A DNA stretch of 33,833 bases from Pyrinomonadaceae bacterium (GTDB lineage Bacteria > Acidobacteriota > Blastocatellia > Pyrinomonadales > Pyrinomonadaceae), in contig JAVEDE010000101.1 in the NCBI GenBank assembly GCA_030841105.1, positions 1-33,833 of the forward strand, written 5' to 3'. The notes under the pieces were generated by a model, which saw only the letters and a list, made by a program, of their open reading frames with translations, was not told where the DNA came from and searched no databases. Positions 1 to 8,058 of this stretch are shown in pieces (the stretch's first letter is position 1; the number at the start of each line of letters is the position of its first letter). Position numbers and translations under genes: made by a program.

Positions 1-18
1 CGCCGCACTGATGCGGCG
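1..18. other. Short perfect hairpin at the window edge
   Basis: CGCCGC (1-6) and GCGGCG (13-18) form a 6-bp GC stem around a 6-nt loop, 39 bases past the stop codon of the TPR lipoprotein gene. It could be part of a terminator for the minus-strand cytochrome unit, or belong to a gene left of the window. No T-run is visible, so the role is open. Positions 19-56 hold nothing recognisable. Confidence 0.2.
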
Positions 19-56
19 CGCCCTCTACAGTTAGACGTTCGTCTTGCCCCGGACTC

Positions 57-578
57 TTACGGCTCCGTCCCGTTGGTCGGGACGGGGCGACCCATTGATT
101 GATAGATGCTTACGATCTCGTCCATCTTCGCGCGCGCCTCGGCGTTGTCGGGCTGGTAGCGGAGGGCGAGGCGATAATCGCCGAGCGCGAACTTGTAGAG
201 CGTGGGCTGTCCGGCGTCGCGGTAGAGATTGCCGCGTTCGAGATAAGCGGCGGCGACGGCGAGTTTGTCGGCCTGCGTCGCGCCGCTCGCTTTGGCTTTC
301 GCCTCGGCCTTTTCGATCTTGGCGTCGAGCGCGGAGGTGTCGAGGCCGCTCGGTTTGGTCGAACCCGCGGCATTGCCGGGGGTGGGGGGAGGCGCGGGCG
401 GGTTGCCGCCGTGAGCGGACGAGACGGGCGGGATGCCGCCGGCGGTCTGCGCCGGGCGCGACGCCGACGACGCGTTGCTGTTGACCGCAACGCCCGCGTC
501 GTTCGTGTTGGATTGAGAGCCGCAACCGGGAGCGATCAGCGCGGCTCCGCAGGTGAGCGCTAAGACTAGAGTTCGCAT
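57..578 (-). CDS. Small TPR-type lipoprotein
   Basis: A 173-residue protein that begins with a short hydrophobic signal ending ALIAPGC. This is an acceptable though imperfect lipobox with the lipidated Cys near residue 19, so it is probably a membrane-anchored periplasmic lipoprotein. Residues 20-75 are a low-complexity Asn/Ser/Ala/Pro linker. Residues about 78-165 are alpha-helical and contain a TPR-like unit (LAVAAAYLERGNLYRDAG, then a helix around YKFALGDYRLALRYQPDNAEA). It is the last gene of the minus-strand multiheme cytochrome cluster, separated from the tetraheme cytochrome gene by an inverted repeat (609-683). The ATG at 578 lacks a strong Shine-Dalgarno sequence. A scaffolding role near the cytochromes is inferred from position only. 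Confidence 0.75.
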   Translation of the reverse strand: MRTLVLALTCGAALIAPGCGSQSNTNDAGVAVNSNASSASRPAQTAGGIPPVSSAHGGNPPAPPPTPGNAAGSTKPSGLDTSALDAKIEKAEAKAKASGATQADKLAVAAAYLERGNLYRDAGQPTLYKFALGDYRLALRYQPDNAEARAKMDEIVSIYQSMGRPVPTNGTEP

Positions 579-608
579 CTTGTGTTTTGTTCCAGACTAC
601 CCTTGCAG

Positions 609-683
609 GTGAAAGGTGAATAGTAAATGGTGAACGGATCAGGACAACTCCGATCCATTCACCATTTACTGTTCGCCGTTGAC
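609..683. repeat. Imperfect inverted repeat built from tandem 7-mers
   Basis: The left arm (609-640) and the reverse complement of the right arm (652-683) match at 27 of 32 positions around an 11-nt loop. The inner 19 bp (622-640 with 652-670) pair with one mismatch. Each arm reads as four degenerate 7-mers of the type GTGAAYG followed by GATC. It fills the spacer between the tetraheme cytochrome and the TPR lipoprotein genes. It may act as an RNA stem-loop for termination or mRNA stability, or be a repetitive element. Confidence 0.75.
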
Positions 684-690
684 TATCGAA

Positions 691-1248
691 TTACTTCCCG
701 TTGTGGCATTGGACGCAAGTGACGGGGGCTTTGGTCGCGGCGTCGCGCTTCTTCACGCCTTCGTGGCAGACGTTGCAGTTGCGGTGATAGGCTTCCTCGT
801 TCGTCATCGTGATCGGATCGGGATCGTCCGGGTAGGTGACTTCCGGGTTCGCAGGCCAACTGGCGGGCTTGATGTCGGTCTGCGCGTGGCACTCGCGGCA
901 GGTCTTGACGGGCTTGGAGTCGGCCTTCTCAAGCAAGGCCGTCGTCAATACTTCCTCGCGCTCGGACGTTTTGAGCACGCCCTTGAGCGCGGCCTTCGGC
1001 TGATCCGTGTGGTGGCATTCGGCGCAGCCGATAATTGATTTGCCGTCTATGCTGTAGGGCTTCGTGGCGTGCGCTTCGTGCGTAAAGTGGACTGACTTGC
1101 TGCCCTGCCCCGTGGCCTTGGCGTCTTTGCCGAGGGTCACTTCTTTCGGCTGGACTTTGCTGCTCAGGGCGGCGAGGGTGGAGACGTTGCCGGACAGAGT
1201 GATGGCGGCGAAGCTGAGCGTGGCCGCGAGAACTAAGAGTAATTTCAT
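691..1248 (-). CDS. Tetraheme c-type cytochrome (cytochrome c3/c7-like)
   Basis: A 185-residue secreted protein. The signal peptide covers residues 1 to about 20 (MKLLLVLAATLSFAAITLSG). Four CXXCH heme-attachment motifs start at Cys75, Cys117, Cys158 and Cys178. The His-rich VHFTHEAHA segment before the first motif is typical of class III cytochromes, where extra His residues act as distal ligands. The frame is open further upstream, to 1446, but the ATG at 1248 is chosen because it begins the signal peptide and has AAGGA nine bases before it. Likely role: a soluble periplasmic electron shuttle. It lies downstream of two 9-heme cytochrome genes on the same strand, about 200 bp from the nearest. 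Family assignment is firm; the redox partner is unknown. Confidence 0.88.
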   Translation of the reverse strand: MKLLLVLAATLSFAAITLSGNVSTLAALSSKVQPKEVTLGKDAKATGQGSKSVHFTHEAHATKPYSIDGKSIIGCAECHHTDQPKAALKGVLKTSEREEVLTTALLEKADSKPVKTCRECHAQTDIKPASWPANPEVTYPDDPDPITMTNEEAYHRNCNVCHEGVKKRDAATKAPVTCVQCHNGK

Positions 1249-1449
1249 GGCTGGTCGTCCTTCAAAGTGGGGTCTGCCGTTAACGAGCGGCAACCTTTTC
1301 AGAGACTCAGGGGAGATGAAGAGCAAAATTGGGTAGAGCGTGGCAATGAACGTTTGCGTCGAACCGGAAAGGTCATGCGCGCGAACACTATAAGACTGCC
1401 CGCGCGCGGTTGTCAATTTTCTTGAACGGAAAATTAACGGGCGCAATCG

Positions 1450-2427
1450 TCAGACGCCCATGCGGAAAGTTTGGGCTTTGTGGCAGCGGCGACAGTCGTT
1501 GAAATCGGCGTCGCCGAACGCGCGTCGCCCGTTGTGACAGGTCATGCAACTCTGCGCCCGCGTCGTGTTGAAGTGCTGCGAGACGGAGGGCGCGGTCACC
1601 TGCCGCGACTGCGGGAGACCGGCGCGGAGGTTGTGGCAATCGGCGCAGCCCAGACGTTGACGCGCGCCGTGCGTGGCGTGGCTGAAACTGGCGCGGAAGG
1701 CGCGCGCGTTCGTCGAAGTGCGAAAGAAGCGACCCGCGGGCGTGTGGCAGACGCCGCACGTGGAGATGTCGCGGCCGTTGGCCTGCGCGCCGGACGTGTG
1801 GCAACTGTAGCACTGGCCGTGCGCGTTGAAGCTGGCGGGGATGGTCATGGCGGCGGCGCGGCGCGAGGCGGGCGTGTGACACGCGACGCAGCCGTTCGGC
1901 GGACGAGCCGCGCCCGTGTTGTGCTGCGCGTGGTCAAACATCGCGTTGAAGCTATGGAGCGTGGGGAAGCCCTTGACGGGCGGGTTCTGCGAGTTCAAGT
2001 CCGTGTGGCAGATGGCGCACATGGGGATGTTCGCCGTGACGAACTGCGGCAGGTGGCAATCGGTGCAGGCCTTGTGGCCGGGTAGTTTCGGAAGCGTCGC
2101 GTTGTTCGACTCGCGCCGGTGACAGTCGGCGCAAGTGCGCTGCTCCCGGTGTGCCTTGCTGCTGTGCAGGAACTTCGAGAAGTCGAGGCCGCTCATCTCC
2201 TGTTGCTGCGGCTCGACGGCCGCCACTGCCGCAGGCGCACTCGACGCGGCGGAAGCGGCGGCGCGGCGGTTGAAGAATGCGAGGGCTGACACGCAGACGA
2301 CGCAGGCGAGCAACACCGCGAGCGCGACGGCGCGGCGCACGCTACGGCGACGGCGCGGCGCGACGTGTGGGGCGACGGACGCGTTGCCATGACCCGCTGA
2401 GAGTTGTTCTTCGTCGGCGCGGCGCAC
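1450..2427 (-). CDS. Nine-heme c-type cytochrome, membrane-anchored
   Basis: A 325-residue protein. A basic N-terminus (several Arg between 25 and 32) precedes one hydrophobic segment at about 33-52, which fits a signal anchor with the rest in the periplasm. Nine CXXCH motifs start at Cys99, 121, 137, 180, 206, 224, 261, 294 and 312, and several lone His residues (for example in FDHAQH and FSHATH) could be distal ligands. The predicted start is GTG at 2427, six bases after the stop of the upstream 9-heme gene. GGAAGG lies 13 bases before it, inside the upstream gene, so translation may be coupled. Probable role: multistep electron transfer across the periplasm. No catalytic domain is visible beyond the heme sites. 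Confidence 0.87.
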   Translation of the reverse strand: MRRADEEQLSAGHGNASVAPHVAPRRRRSVRRAVALAVLLACVVCVSALAFFNRRAAASAASSAPAAVAAVEPQQQEMSGLDFSKFLHSSKAHREQRTCADCHRRESNNATLPKLPGHKACTDCHLPQFVTANIPMCAICHTDLNSQNPPVKGFPTLHSFNAMFDHAQHNTGAARPPNGCVACHTPASRRAAAMTIPASFNAHGQCYSCHTSGAQANGRDISTCGVCHTPAGRFFRTSTNARAFRASFSHATHGARQRLGCADCHNLRAGLPQSRQVTAPSVSQHFNTTRAQSCMTCHNGRRAFGDADFNDCRRCHKAQTFRMGV

Positions 2428-2433
2428 GTTGAT

Positions 2434-3849
2434 TTAGTTGCCTTCCTTTTTCGGCGCTTCGGCACAGCGCGCCGGTATCAGTTTTCCAATGGACGTCATG
2501 ACTTCCGCCTTCTTCCCCGCCTTCTCCGCTGACTCAAGGACGGCCTTGAAGTGGTTGCACGAAATGTCCGTCTTGGAACTTTCCGGCGACGCGTGGCAAT
2601 AGACGCAGTTGAATTTCGGGTTGGCACTGCGCTCCAACAACTCTCGGTAGACGGAAGCCTTCCAGAGCTTGTCGTCCTCCGTAGTGAGCGCGGCGTGGCA
2701 GGCGGAAGTCGAGCACGAGGGTAAGAACTGCACCAGATTACCTTCTACCCGATTCCCTTTCTGCCGCATCGCCGCAAGGGTGTCGGCCTTGCGCACCGCG
2801 GTGTGACATGACGCGCAGGTGATGTCAACCAACTTGCCGTCGTTAAACTTCTTCCTGTGCCGGTCGTCATCAATTTTATCCGGCCTCAAAATGTGGACGA
2901 ACCTCGGAGAAATTCGGCGCACGGCCAGAGTTTCGTGCGCGGGACGAATGCCCTGCGCGTTGGTCTGCGCGGCCGCACGCGCGACGGCCGGGACGATCTT
3001 CGGCACGCTCGGCTGGCTCGCAGGCGGCGCGTTTGTGGCCGTCGTCACGGCCGCCGTCGGCGTCAACGGTTCTCTCAGATTTTTGTGGCAGCCGCGGCAA
3101 TTGTCCGAGTACGGCGGGATGTCGCGGTTCTCAACGTCCTTCTTCCAGTGGCAGATGAAGCAGGTGGCGTGGCTCGACGGGGTGGTCATAAACGTCCCGG
3201 CGCGGAAGGGGCGTACGTCTTTGGGCGCTCCGGCGGGCGGCATGCGCACGACGTTATCAACCTTGTGACAGTGGATGCAGGTCACCTGAAAGGTCACCTT
3301 CACCTTCCGCCCCTCCGCGTCGGCCAGTCTCTGAAACATCGTGAGCGTGGTTGATTTGAAGTGCTTGAAGTGCGAGAAGATGTTTCCGAACTGCGACTCC
3401 TCGTTCTTCTTCGGGAAGTCGAAGACCGCCTTGCTGACCGGCGACGTGACGCTGTGGCAGTTCGAGCAGATGGCCGGGCGCGCGCCGCGGAAGAATTCGC
3501 GACGGTGGCAGTTGATGCACGCGGGATGGTCTGGGTACTTGCCGACGTCCGGCTTCTCGAACGAAGGGATCAGGTGACAGGCGGCGCAATTTTCAAAGTG
3601 GCCTTTAGTGCCGTGCGAAAAGTCCGAGTAGTCAACGCGGGCGACGGCGGGGCGGCGCGTCTGCGGTCGTCGCCGCTGCGGCGCGCGTCCACTTGATCTC
3701 TGCGCCTCCGCCGCCACTGCTTCCCCGCCGGACTCTTTCGAGGCGGCGCGCGTGTAGACGCAGATCGACGCGGTGACGGACACGACGAGGATCAGCGTCA
3801 CGAAACGGAGATCAATGATGATGTGACGAAACAGACCCGCGCGTCGCAA
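2434..3849 (-). CDS. Nine-heme c-type cytochrome with one CX4CH site
   Basis: A 471-residue protein with an N-terminal membrane segment (about 10-33) and a basic Arg/Gln linker (50-70). Eight CXXCH motifs start at Cys88, 111, 128, 191, 230, 251, 345 and 415. A ninth heme site is spaced CX4CH (Cys379-STSA-Cys384-His385). A Pro/Ala/Thr linker at 260-300 separates a six-heme N-terminal half from a three-heme C-terminal half. The start is TTG at 3849: AAAGGA lies eight bases upstream and no ATG fits the signal-anchor start. It appears to be the first gene of the minus-strand cytochrome unit, with a candidate promoter at 3985-4013. Role inferred: periplasmic electron relay. The spacing to the next gene is six bases. 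Confidence 0.86.
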   Translation of the reverse strand: MRRAGLFRHIIIDLRFVTLILVVSVTASICVYTRAASKESGGEAVAAEAQRSSGRAPQRRRPQTRRPAVARVDYSDFSHGTKGHFENCAACHLIPSFEKPDVGKYPDHPACINCHRREFFRGARPAICSNCHSVTSPVSKAVFDFPKKNEESQFGNIFSHFKHFKSTTLTMFQRLADAEGRKVKVTFQVTCIHCHKVDNVVRMPPAGAPKDVRPFRAGTFMTTPSSHATCFICHWKKDVENRDIPPYSDNCRGCHKNLREPLTPTAAVTTATNAPPASQPSVPKIVPAVARAAAQTNAQGIRPAHETLAVRRISPRFVHILRPDKIDDDRHRKKFNDGKLVDITCASCHTAVRKADTLAAMRQKGNRVEGNLVQFLPSCSTSACHAALTTEDDKLWKASVYRELLERSANPKFNCVYCHASPESSKTDISCNHFKAVLESAEKAGKKAEVMTSIGKLIPARCAEAPKKEGN

Positions 3850-3984
3850 CCCGTTAGTCCTTTCGCTGTCGGCTCTTCGTAAATCTGACGCCTGACCGGC
3901 TGAGAAATCCGCTGGAGATCATTCTTGAAATTAGCAAACGCGTCGCCCGCTAAAAATTTTGGAGCACTAGAGCAGAAGGCTTTT

Positions 3985-4013
3985 CTTGTAACACAGTTGG
4001 CACGGACTGACAA
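3985..4013 (-). promoter_or_regulatory. Candidate sigma70-type promoter for the cytochrome unit
   Basis: On the minus strand TTGTCA (4013-4008) is followed after 17 bp by TACAAG (3990-3985), which match the consensus boxes at 5 of 6 and 4 of 6 positions. It lies in a locally AT-richer spacer about 135 bp upstream of the TTG start of the first 9-heme cytochrome. Found by eye only. Confidence 0.35.
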
Positions 4014-4094
4014 CGATATTTTCTTGCGAGACGATTGACGCGCCGACAGGTCGGCGAACACGCCCGGCCGGAGTTGCGTCCATCCGCCGCGCGT

Positions 4095-4805
4095 CTAACT
4101 CTTCCCGCCCGACGGAGTTTTCGCCGCGCCGTCAGTGTCGAGGCCGGTGCGCAGTTGCGAGAGCGCGGGATTTTTGGGGTTGAGGCTTTCGAGTTTGGCG
4201 AGCGTAGCGCGCGCCTCCGCCTTGTCGCCCTTGCGCGTGAGCGCGACGATCATGTTCTGCAACGTCGGCTCGTGGCTCGGGTCGAGCGCGAGCGAATGGC
4301 GAAACTCGGTCAGCGCGCGCTCATTGTCGGGCGGCGTGCGCAGAAGGAAGGTCAGGCCGAGGTCGGTGCGGACGTTGATGTCGTTGGGCGTCCGGGCGAG
4401 CACGGCGGTGTACCACTTCTCCGCCGCGAGGTAGTTGCCGGTGTCGTAGTTGACGTTGCCGAGCGCGACGACCGGCTCAATTTCATCGGGCTTCAAAGTG
4501 TTGGCGCGCAGCAGAAATTCGAGCGCGTCGTCGAACCGCTCGGTCTGGAATGAAGCGCGCGCCGCCTGCATCTGCGCCTCGTAGTCCGAAGAGTTTTCGC
4601 GCGCGGCCTTGACCGCCGCCTGCGCGGCCGACTCCAAACGCTGCTGATCCGCCACGCCGTTTGAAGGCAGCGCAGACTGGGTGGCGCGACCGTCGCCCAC
4701 GAGCGTCGCGGCGGCGCGCATGTTCGCCCAACTCGCGAACCCGAACCCGAAGAACAGGCCGAAGCCCACCCCGATGAGGGAAAACAGAATATTCTCTCGA
4801 TTCAT
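4095..4805 (-). CDS. Membrane-anchored TPR protein (paralogue of the gene at 8415)
   Basis: A 236-residue protein. Residues 5-27 form a Gly/Phe-rich membrane segment at the N-terminus (NILFSLIGVGFGLFFGFGFA), and the rest is TPR helices at about 70-225, including FDDALEFLLRANTLKPDEIEP and an ALTEFRHSLALDPSHEP-type unit. The N-terminal anchor and repeat wording closely resemble the protein encoded at 8415-9179, so the two are paralogues flanking the ccsA-resB pair. It follows ccsA on the same strand, with a heptamer-based inverted repeat between them. In other bacteria, membrane-anchored TPR proteins such as CcmI/NrfG deliver apocytochromes to the heme ligation machinery. A similar job here is inferred from context, not shown by a signature motif. 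Confidence 0.82.
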   Translation of the reverse strand: MNRENILFSLIGVGFGLFFGFGFASWANMRAAATLVGDGRATQSALPSNGVADQQRLESAAQAAVKAARENSSDYEAQMQAARASFQTERFDDALEFLLRANTLKPDEIEPVVALGNVNYDTGNYLAAEKWYTAVLARTPNDINVRTDLGLTFLLRTPPDNERALTEFRHSLALDPSHEPTLQNMIVALTRKGDKAEARATLAKLESLNPKNPALSQLRTGLDTDGAAKTPSGGKS

Positions 4806-4810
4806 GTTTC

Positions 4811-4895
4811 AAGTGACGAGTGACAAGTGACGAGTGACAAGTTAAGACAAGTTCCTGATTTCAACTTGTCACCTGTCACTCGTCACTTGTCACTG
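4811..4895. repeat. Long inverted repeat with arms of tandem RAGTGAC heptamers
   Basis: The left arm 4811-4843 is four consecutive 7-mers (AAGTGAC, GAGTGAC, AAGTGAC, GAGTGAC) plus AAGTT. The right arm 4863-4895, read on the minus strand, is CAGTGAC, AAGTGAC, GAGTGAC, AGGTGAC plus AAGTT. The arms match at 28 of 33 positions around a 19-nt loop. It occupies nearly the whole spacer between the ccsA stop and the TPR start. The pattern resembles the short tandemly repeated heptamers known from cyanobacteria, arranged here as a palindrome. Confidence 0.85.
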
Positions 4896-4898
4896 TTC

Positions 4899-6524
4899 TC
4901 ATGCGTATGAGTGTAAGCCCGGCAGCAGGTAGCTGACGCCGAGGTAGGTGAAGATAACCAGAAGGAAAGCGACGACGGCGAAGTAGGCCGAGCGTTTGCC
5001 GGTCAAGCCGCGTGCGATGCGCGCATGGAGGAAGCCGCCGTAGGTGAGCCACGCGACGAACGCGCCCGTCTCCTTCGAGTCCCAGCCCCAGTAGCGCCCC
5101 CACGACTCGTTCGCCCAGATCGCGCCCGTCACGAGCAGCATCGCGAGACCGGCGAAGGCCACGCTCGCCGTCTTGTACATGAGGCTGTCGAGTTTCTCGG
5201 CCGACGGCAGAGCCTTGCGCAACACGTCCGTGCGGAAGCTGAAGAAGACTACGAAGAGGGTGGCGGCGAACGCCGTGATCAGCGCGGAGAGTTCGACAGG
5301 GTTCGCGTTCAGACTCAGGACGAGCGACGAGCCGCGCTCCGTGATGAACTCCTGCGAGGCGGCGACGAAGCGCGACGGGTCAATGGCGCGCACTTGTTCG
5401 GCCGTCATGCCCTGCTGCTCGGCGAGCCATGCGCCGAAATGCGGATACTGGTTCGGGTTAATTTTGCTGACGACGTTCGTCATGGACTTGACCTGCGACA
5501 CCAACGCGACGATGGCGCACGCCTGCGTCACGAGCGAGAGTTTCAACAGCCAGTGTCCCCACGTGCGCGCGCGTTCGTCGTGTTGGAACAGGTATTTGAC
5601 GAAGAGGCCGATGACGCCGAGGAGCAGCACGCCGGAGACGACGATGAGCAGGCCGACGTAAGGAACGTCTGCGCGCAACGGCAACGCCATGCGCGAGCCT
5701 TGCATGAAGGTCGAGGACGTGTAGATGCCCGTCGTGAAGACCGAGAAGCGGCTGACGGTGGCGAAGACGCCGAGGCCGAAGATGGCCGCCCAGACCGCCA
5801 TCGCTTCGGGCTTCGTGCCGACCTTCAAGAGATAGATGACGGCCGCCGCGAAACAGACGAGCGCGACGCCGTAGGAGAGCGAAGCGATGCCGACGTGGAT
5901 CGGCCGCCAGTAGGAGTCGAGCACGGGCGGCAAATTGATGAAGTCGTTACCGATGAAGCGCGCCAGCACTAGGATGAGCGCGGCGAGCGGCAGAGAGACC
6001 GCGCCGATGAAGCGGAAGTTCTTGCGCCCGGAAATGACCATCGTCGTGATGCCTGCGCCGAAGGCGAAGGCGAGCGATAGGTCGTAGAGGTTGGCGAACG
6101 GGATGAAGCGGAACGCCCATTCCATGTCGGCCGCGCTCTTGCCCTGCGCCTGAAAAATCTGCAACTCGCGGTCGTACGCGGCGACCCAGCGCACGCCCCA
6201 ACTCGACAAGTTGAAGAACACGCCGAGGCAACCTGTCCACAGTCCGATCCTCTGCGCCATGCTCGACGGCGCGTAGAGGTTCGTCAGGTGGAAGGTGGCG
6301 GCCGTCAGGTAACAGGCGAGCGCGATCATCATCAGCGCGCCGTCGTCAATGAAGCGGTCACCGCCGAGTTGGAGACGCAGCCAGACCATCAGGAGCGCGC
6401 CGACGATGGGGATGACGGCGGGCAGGTACGACTTGAGCGACCAGCCGCCGCTCTCCTCGTGCTGCGGTGAAGTGGTGTCGGCCGGCTCGGCCAGAATTTC
6501 ATTATTGCTTAAAACTTCACTCAT
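4899..6524 (-). CDS. ccsA: Cytochrome c biogenesis protein CcsA/ResC (heme handling, System II)
   Basis: A 541-residue polytopic membrane protein of the heme-handling superfamily. With ResB it carries heme across the cytoplasmic membrane and joins it to CXXCH motifs of apocytochromes. The tryptophan-rich WWD signature is at about residues 475-485 (WGRYWGWDSKE). Conserved His candidates for heme ligation are His210 (WRPIHVGIASLSYG) and His500 (GGFLHARI), on either side of it. It is longer than a typical CcsA, with an N-terminal extension and a long stretch between His210 and the WWD motif that includes a hydrophilic loop (around INPNQYPHFGAWL). The ATG at 6524 overlaps the resB stop by eight bases, so the two are translationally coupled. 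Its presence fits the large number of c-type hemes encoded nearby. Confidence 0.92.
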   Translation of the reverse strand: MSEVLSNNEILAEPADTTSPQHEESGGWSLKSYLPAVIPIVGALLMVWLRLQLGGDRFIDDGALMMIALACYLTAATFHLTNLYAPSSMAQRIGLWTGCLGVFFNLSSWGVRWVAAYDRELQIFQAQGKSAADMEWAFRFIPFANLYDLSLAFAFGAGITTMVISGRKNFRFIGAVSLPLAALILVLARFIGNDFINLPPVLDSYWRPIHVGIASLSYGVALVCFAAAVIYLLKVGTKPEAMAVWAAIFGLGVFATVSRFSVFTTGIYTSSTFMQGSRMALPLRADVPYVGLLIVVSGVLLLGVIGLFVKYLFQHDERARTWGHWLLKLSLVTQACAIVALVSQVKSMTNVVSKINPNQYPHFGAWLAEQQGMTAEQVRAIDPSRFVAASQEFITERGSSLVLSLNANPVELSALITAFAATLFVVFFSFRTDVLRKALPSAEKLDSLMYKTASVAFAGLAMLLVTGAIWANESWGRYWGWDSKETGAFVAWLTYGGFLHARIARGLTGKRSAYFAVVAFLLVIFTYLGVSYLLPGLHSYA

Positions 6525-8058
6525 GACTTTTTACCTCGCGGGGTTGGCCGGTGATAGCCTGTAAGAGTTTGTTGAATTTATCTTCGAGCGCGACGACGTT
6601 GCGGTTGGTGTTGCCGCCGAGGACGACCTGAAAACTCTGCTCGTCGTCTTTCTTCTCTTCGATGATCGCCCACACGCGCTGGTGCGAGAAGAAGAAGACG
6701 GCGGCGAGCGCGACGAAGAGCATCCCGCTGCCGACGTAGAAGATCGTCGTGCCGGGATCGCGCTGGACGGAGAGCATGTGAGCCTCCGGCACTTTCTCGA
6801 AATCGGCGAGCCGGAACTTGTAACCCGCGACCGCGCGGCCGACCGGCGCGCCCGATGGCAACTCCTGCGCGAAGGCGAAGGCGCGGCTGCGCTCGCCCGA
6901 CGCGCTCGTCACGTTCAGGACGGCGGCCGGGTTGTTGTAATCGCCGGATTGCGTCCCAACCTGGCTGCCCTGCATCTGGAAGTCGGGCTGGAAGTCCACG
7001 TACTCGATCTTCGTCCCGTCGGGCAGCGTGGCCGAGCCGTCGCGCGCGACCGCCACGTCCTGCGGCGCGCCACCCGCCTCCGGCGTCAGGCGCAGCGTGA
7101 TGTTGCGCGCGTGGCCGACGTTCATAAAACTGGCCTGAAAGAAACGATAGCCGCGGTAATCGTAGGGGCGGTTCATGTGGACGAGCGCGTCGTGCTCGCC
7201 CGTCTCGTCTTTGATCTTGATGCGCGTCATCCAGTCAATCGTGTTGTCGGCCGTGATCGGGCCTTCCTTGCGGATCAACTTCTGCTGAATGTCTGTGCAG
7301 GTCACTTCAAAGGGCAGGGCGGCCGTTGACTTGTCGAGCCGGAAGGTGTTCGCGTCCTCGATCTTGAAGACCGTCTCGGACATGTCCTTGGCCGACGCGC
7401 CGGGCTTCAACCACATCGAGCCGGTGCGCCCGAACTGCGCCGTCATGAAGCCGCCGAAAAAGATCGTCAGCAGGGCGACGTGGACGGCGTATGCGCCGAG
7501 GCGATTCCAAGTCCCGCGCTGCGCGAGGATGAAAGTGCGCGCGCCCTTCTCGGTGACGATGGGCTTGAAGCCGTTTTTGCGCGAAGCCTCGGCGATGCGC
7601 GTGGTGAGCGCGGCGCGCGAGTCGGCGCGCATCTCAAGCGTGCTCGTGACGGGCTGCTTGCGCAGCCACGCGGCGACGACTTCGAGTTTCGGGCGCACGA
7701 CGTACTGCCAGGCGCCGGGAAACCTTTCAATCGAAGCGAGCACGATGTTCAAAGAGAGCACGAGCAGCAGCGCGTTGAAATACCACGCGTGGTAGATGTC
7801 GAAAAAGCCGAGCACGCCGCCGAGCAGTTTTTGCGAAGGGGTCAGCCCGGCGAAATACTTGTCGAAGCCGTCCACGCTCGTCTGCATGATGAGCATGCCG
7901 ATCATGCTGGCTGCGGCGAGCAGGATGAGCAGCGTGACGCCGAAACGCACGGAACTCAACAGATTGAGCAGACGCGTGATGACGGAGGGGGTTGACCGGG
8001 CGGCGGGGGCGATCCGGTTGACACCTATCTCGCTTTTGGTTTCTTCTATGGCAGACAT
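6517..8058 (-). CDS. resB: Cytochrome c biogenesis protein ResB/Ccs1
   Basis: A 513-residue membrane protein, the System II partner of CcsA, thought to hold apocytochrome and contribute to the heme channel. Membrane segments are seen near 39-58, 93-110, 187-207 and 430-452, with a large extracytoplasmic domain between the third and fourth. This is the ResB layout. His193 in AYAVHVALLTIFFGG corresponds to the conserved transmembrane heme-ligand His of the family. The N-terminal RLLNLLSSVRFGVTLLILLA motif is also typical. It starts at ATG 8058 and overlaps ccsA at its 3' end. The upstream spacer (8059-8414) is shared with the divergent TPR gene. Confidence 0.92.
   Translation of the reverse strand: MSAIEETKSEIGVNRIAPAARSTPSVITRLLNLLSSVRFGVTLLILLAAASMIGMLIMQTSVDGFDKYFAGLTPSQKLLGGVLGFFDIYHAWYFNALLLVLSLNIVLASIERFPGAWQYVVRPKLEVVAAWLRKQPVTSTLEMRADSRAALTTRIAEASRKNGFKPIVTEKGARTFILAQRGTWNRLGAYAVHVALLTIFFGGFMTAQFGRTGSMWLKPGASAKDMSETVFKIEDANTFRLDKSTAALPFEVTCTDIQQKLIRKEGPITADNTIDWMTRIKIKDETGEHDALVHMNRPYDYRGYRFFQASFMNVGHARNITLRLTPEAGGAPQDVAVARDGSATLPDGTKIEYVDFQPDFQMQGSQVGTQSGDYNNPAAVLNVTSASGERSRAFAFAQELPSGAPVGRAVAGYKFRLADFEKVPEAHMLSVQRDPGTTIFYVGSGMLFVALAAVFFFSHQRVWAIIEEKKDDEQSFQVVLGGNTNRNVVALEDKFNKLLQAITGQPREVKSHE

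Noticed and set aside
3798..4061. 87-codon minus-strand frame upstream of the first 9-heme cytochrome
   Set aside because: It overlaps the cytochrome start and a candidate promoter, has an atypical composition and no ribosome site or family.
5025..5972. 315-codon plus-strand frame opposite ccsA
   Set aside because: It is antisense to a conserved gene, strongly Arg/Asp/Glu-biased, and without domains.
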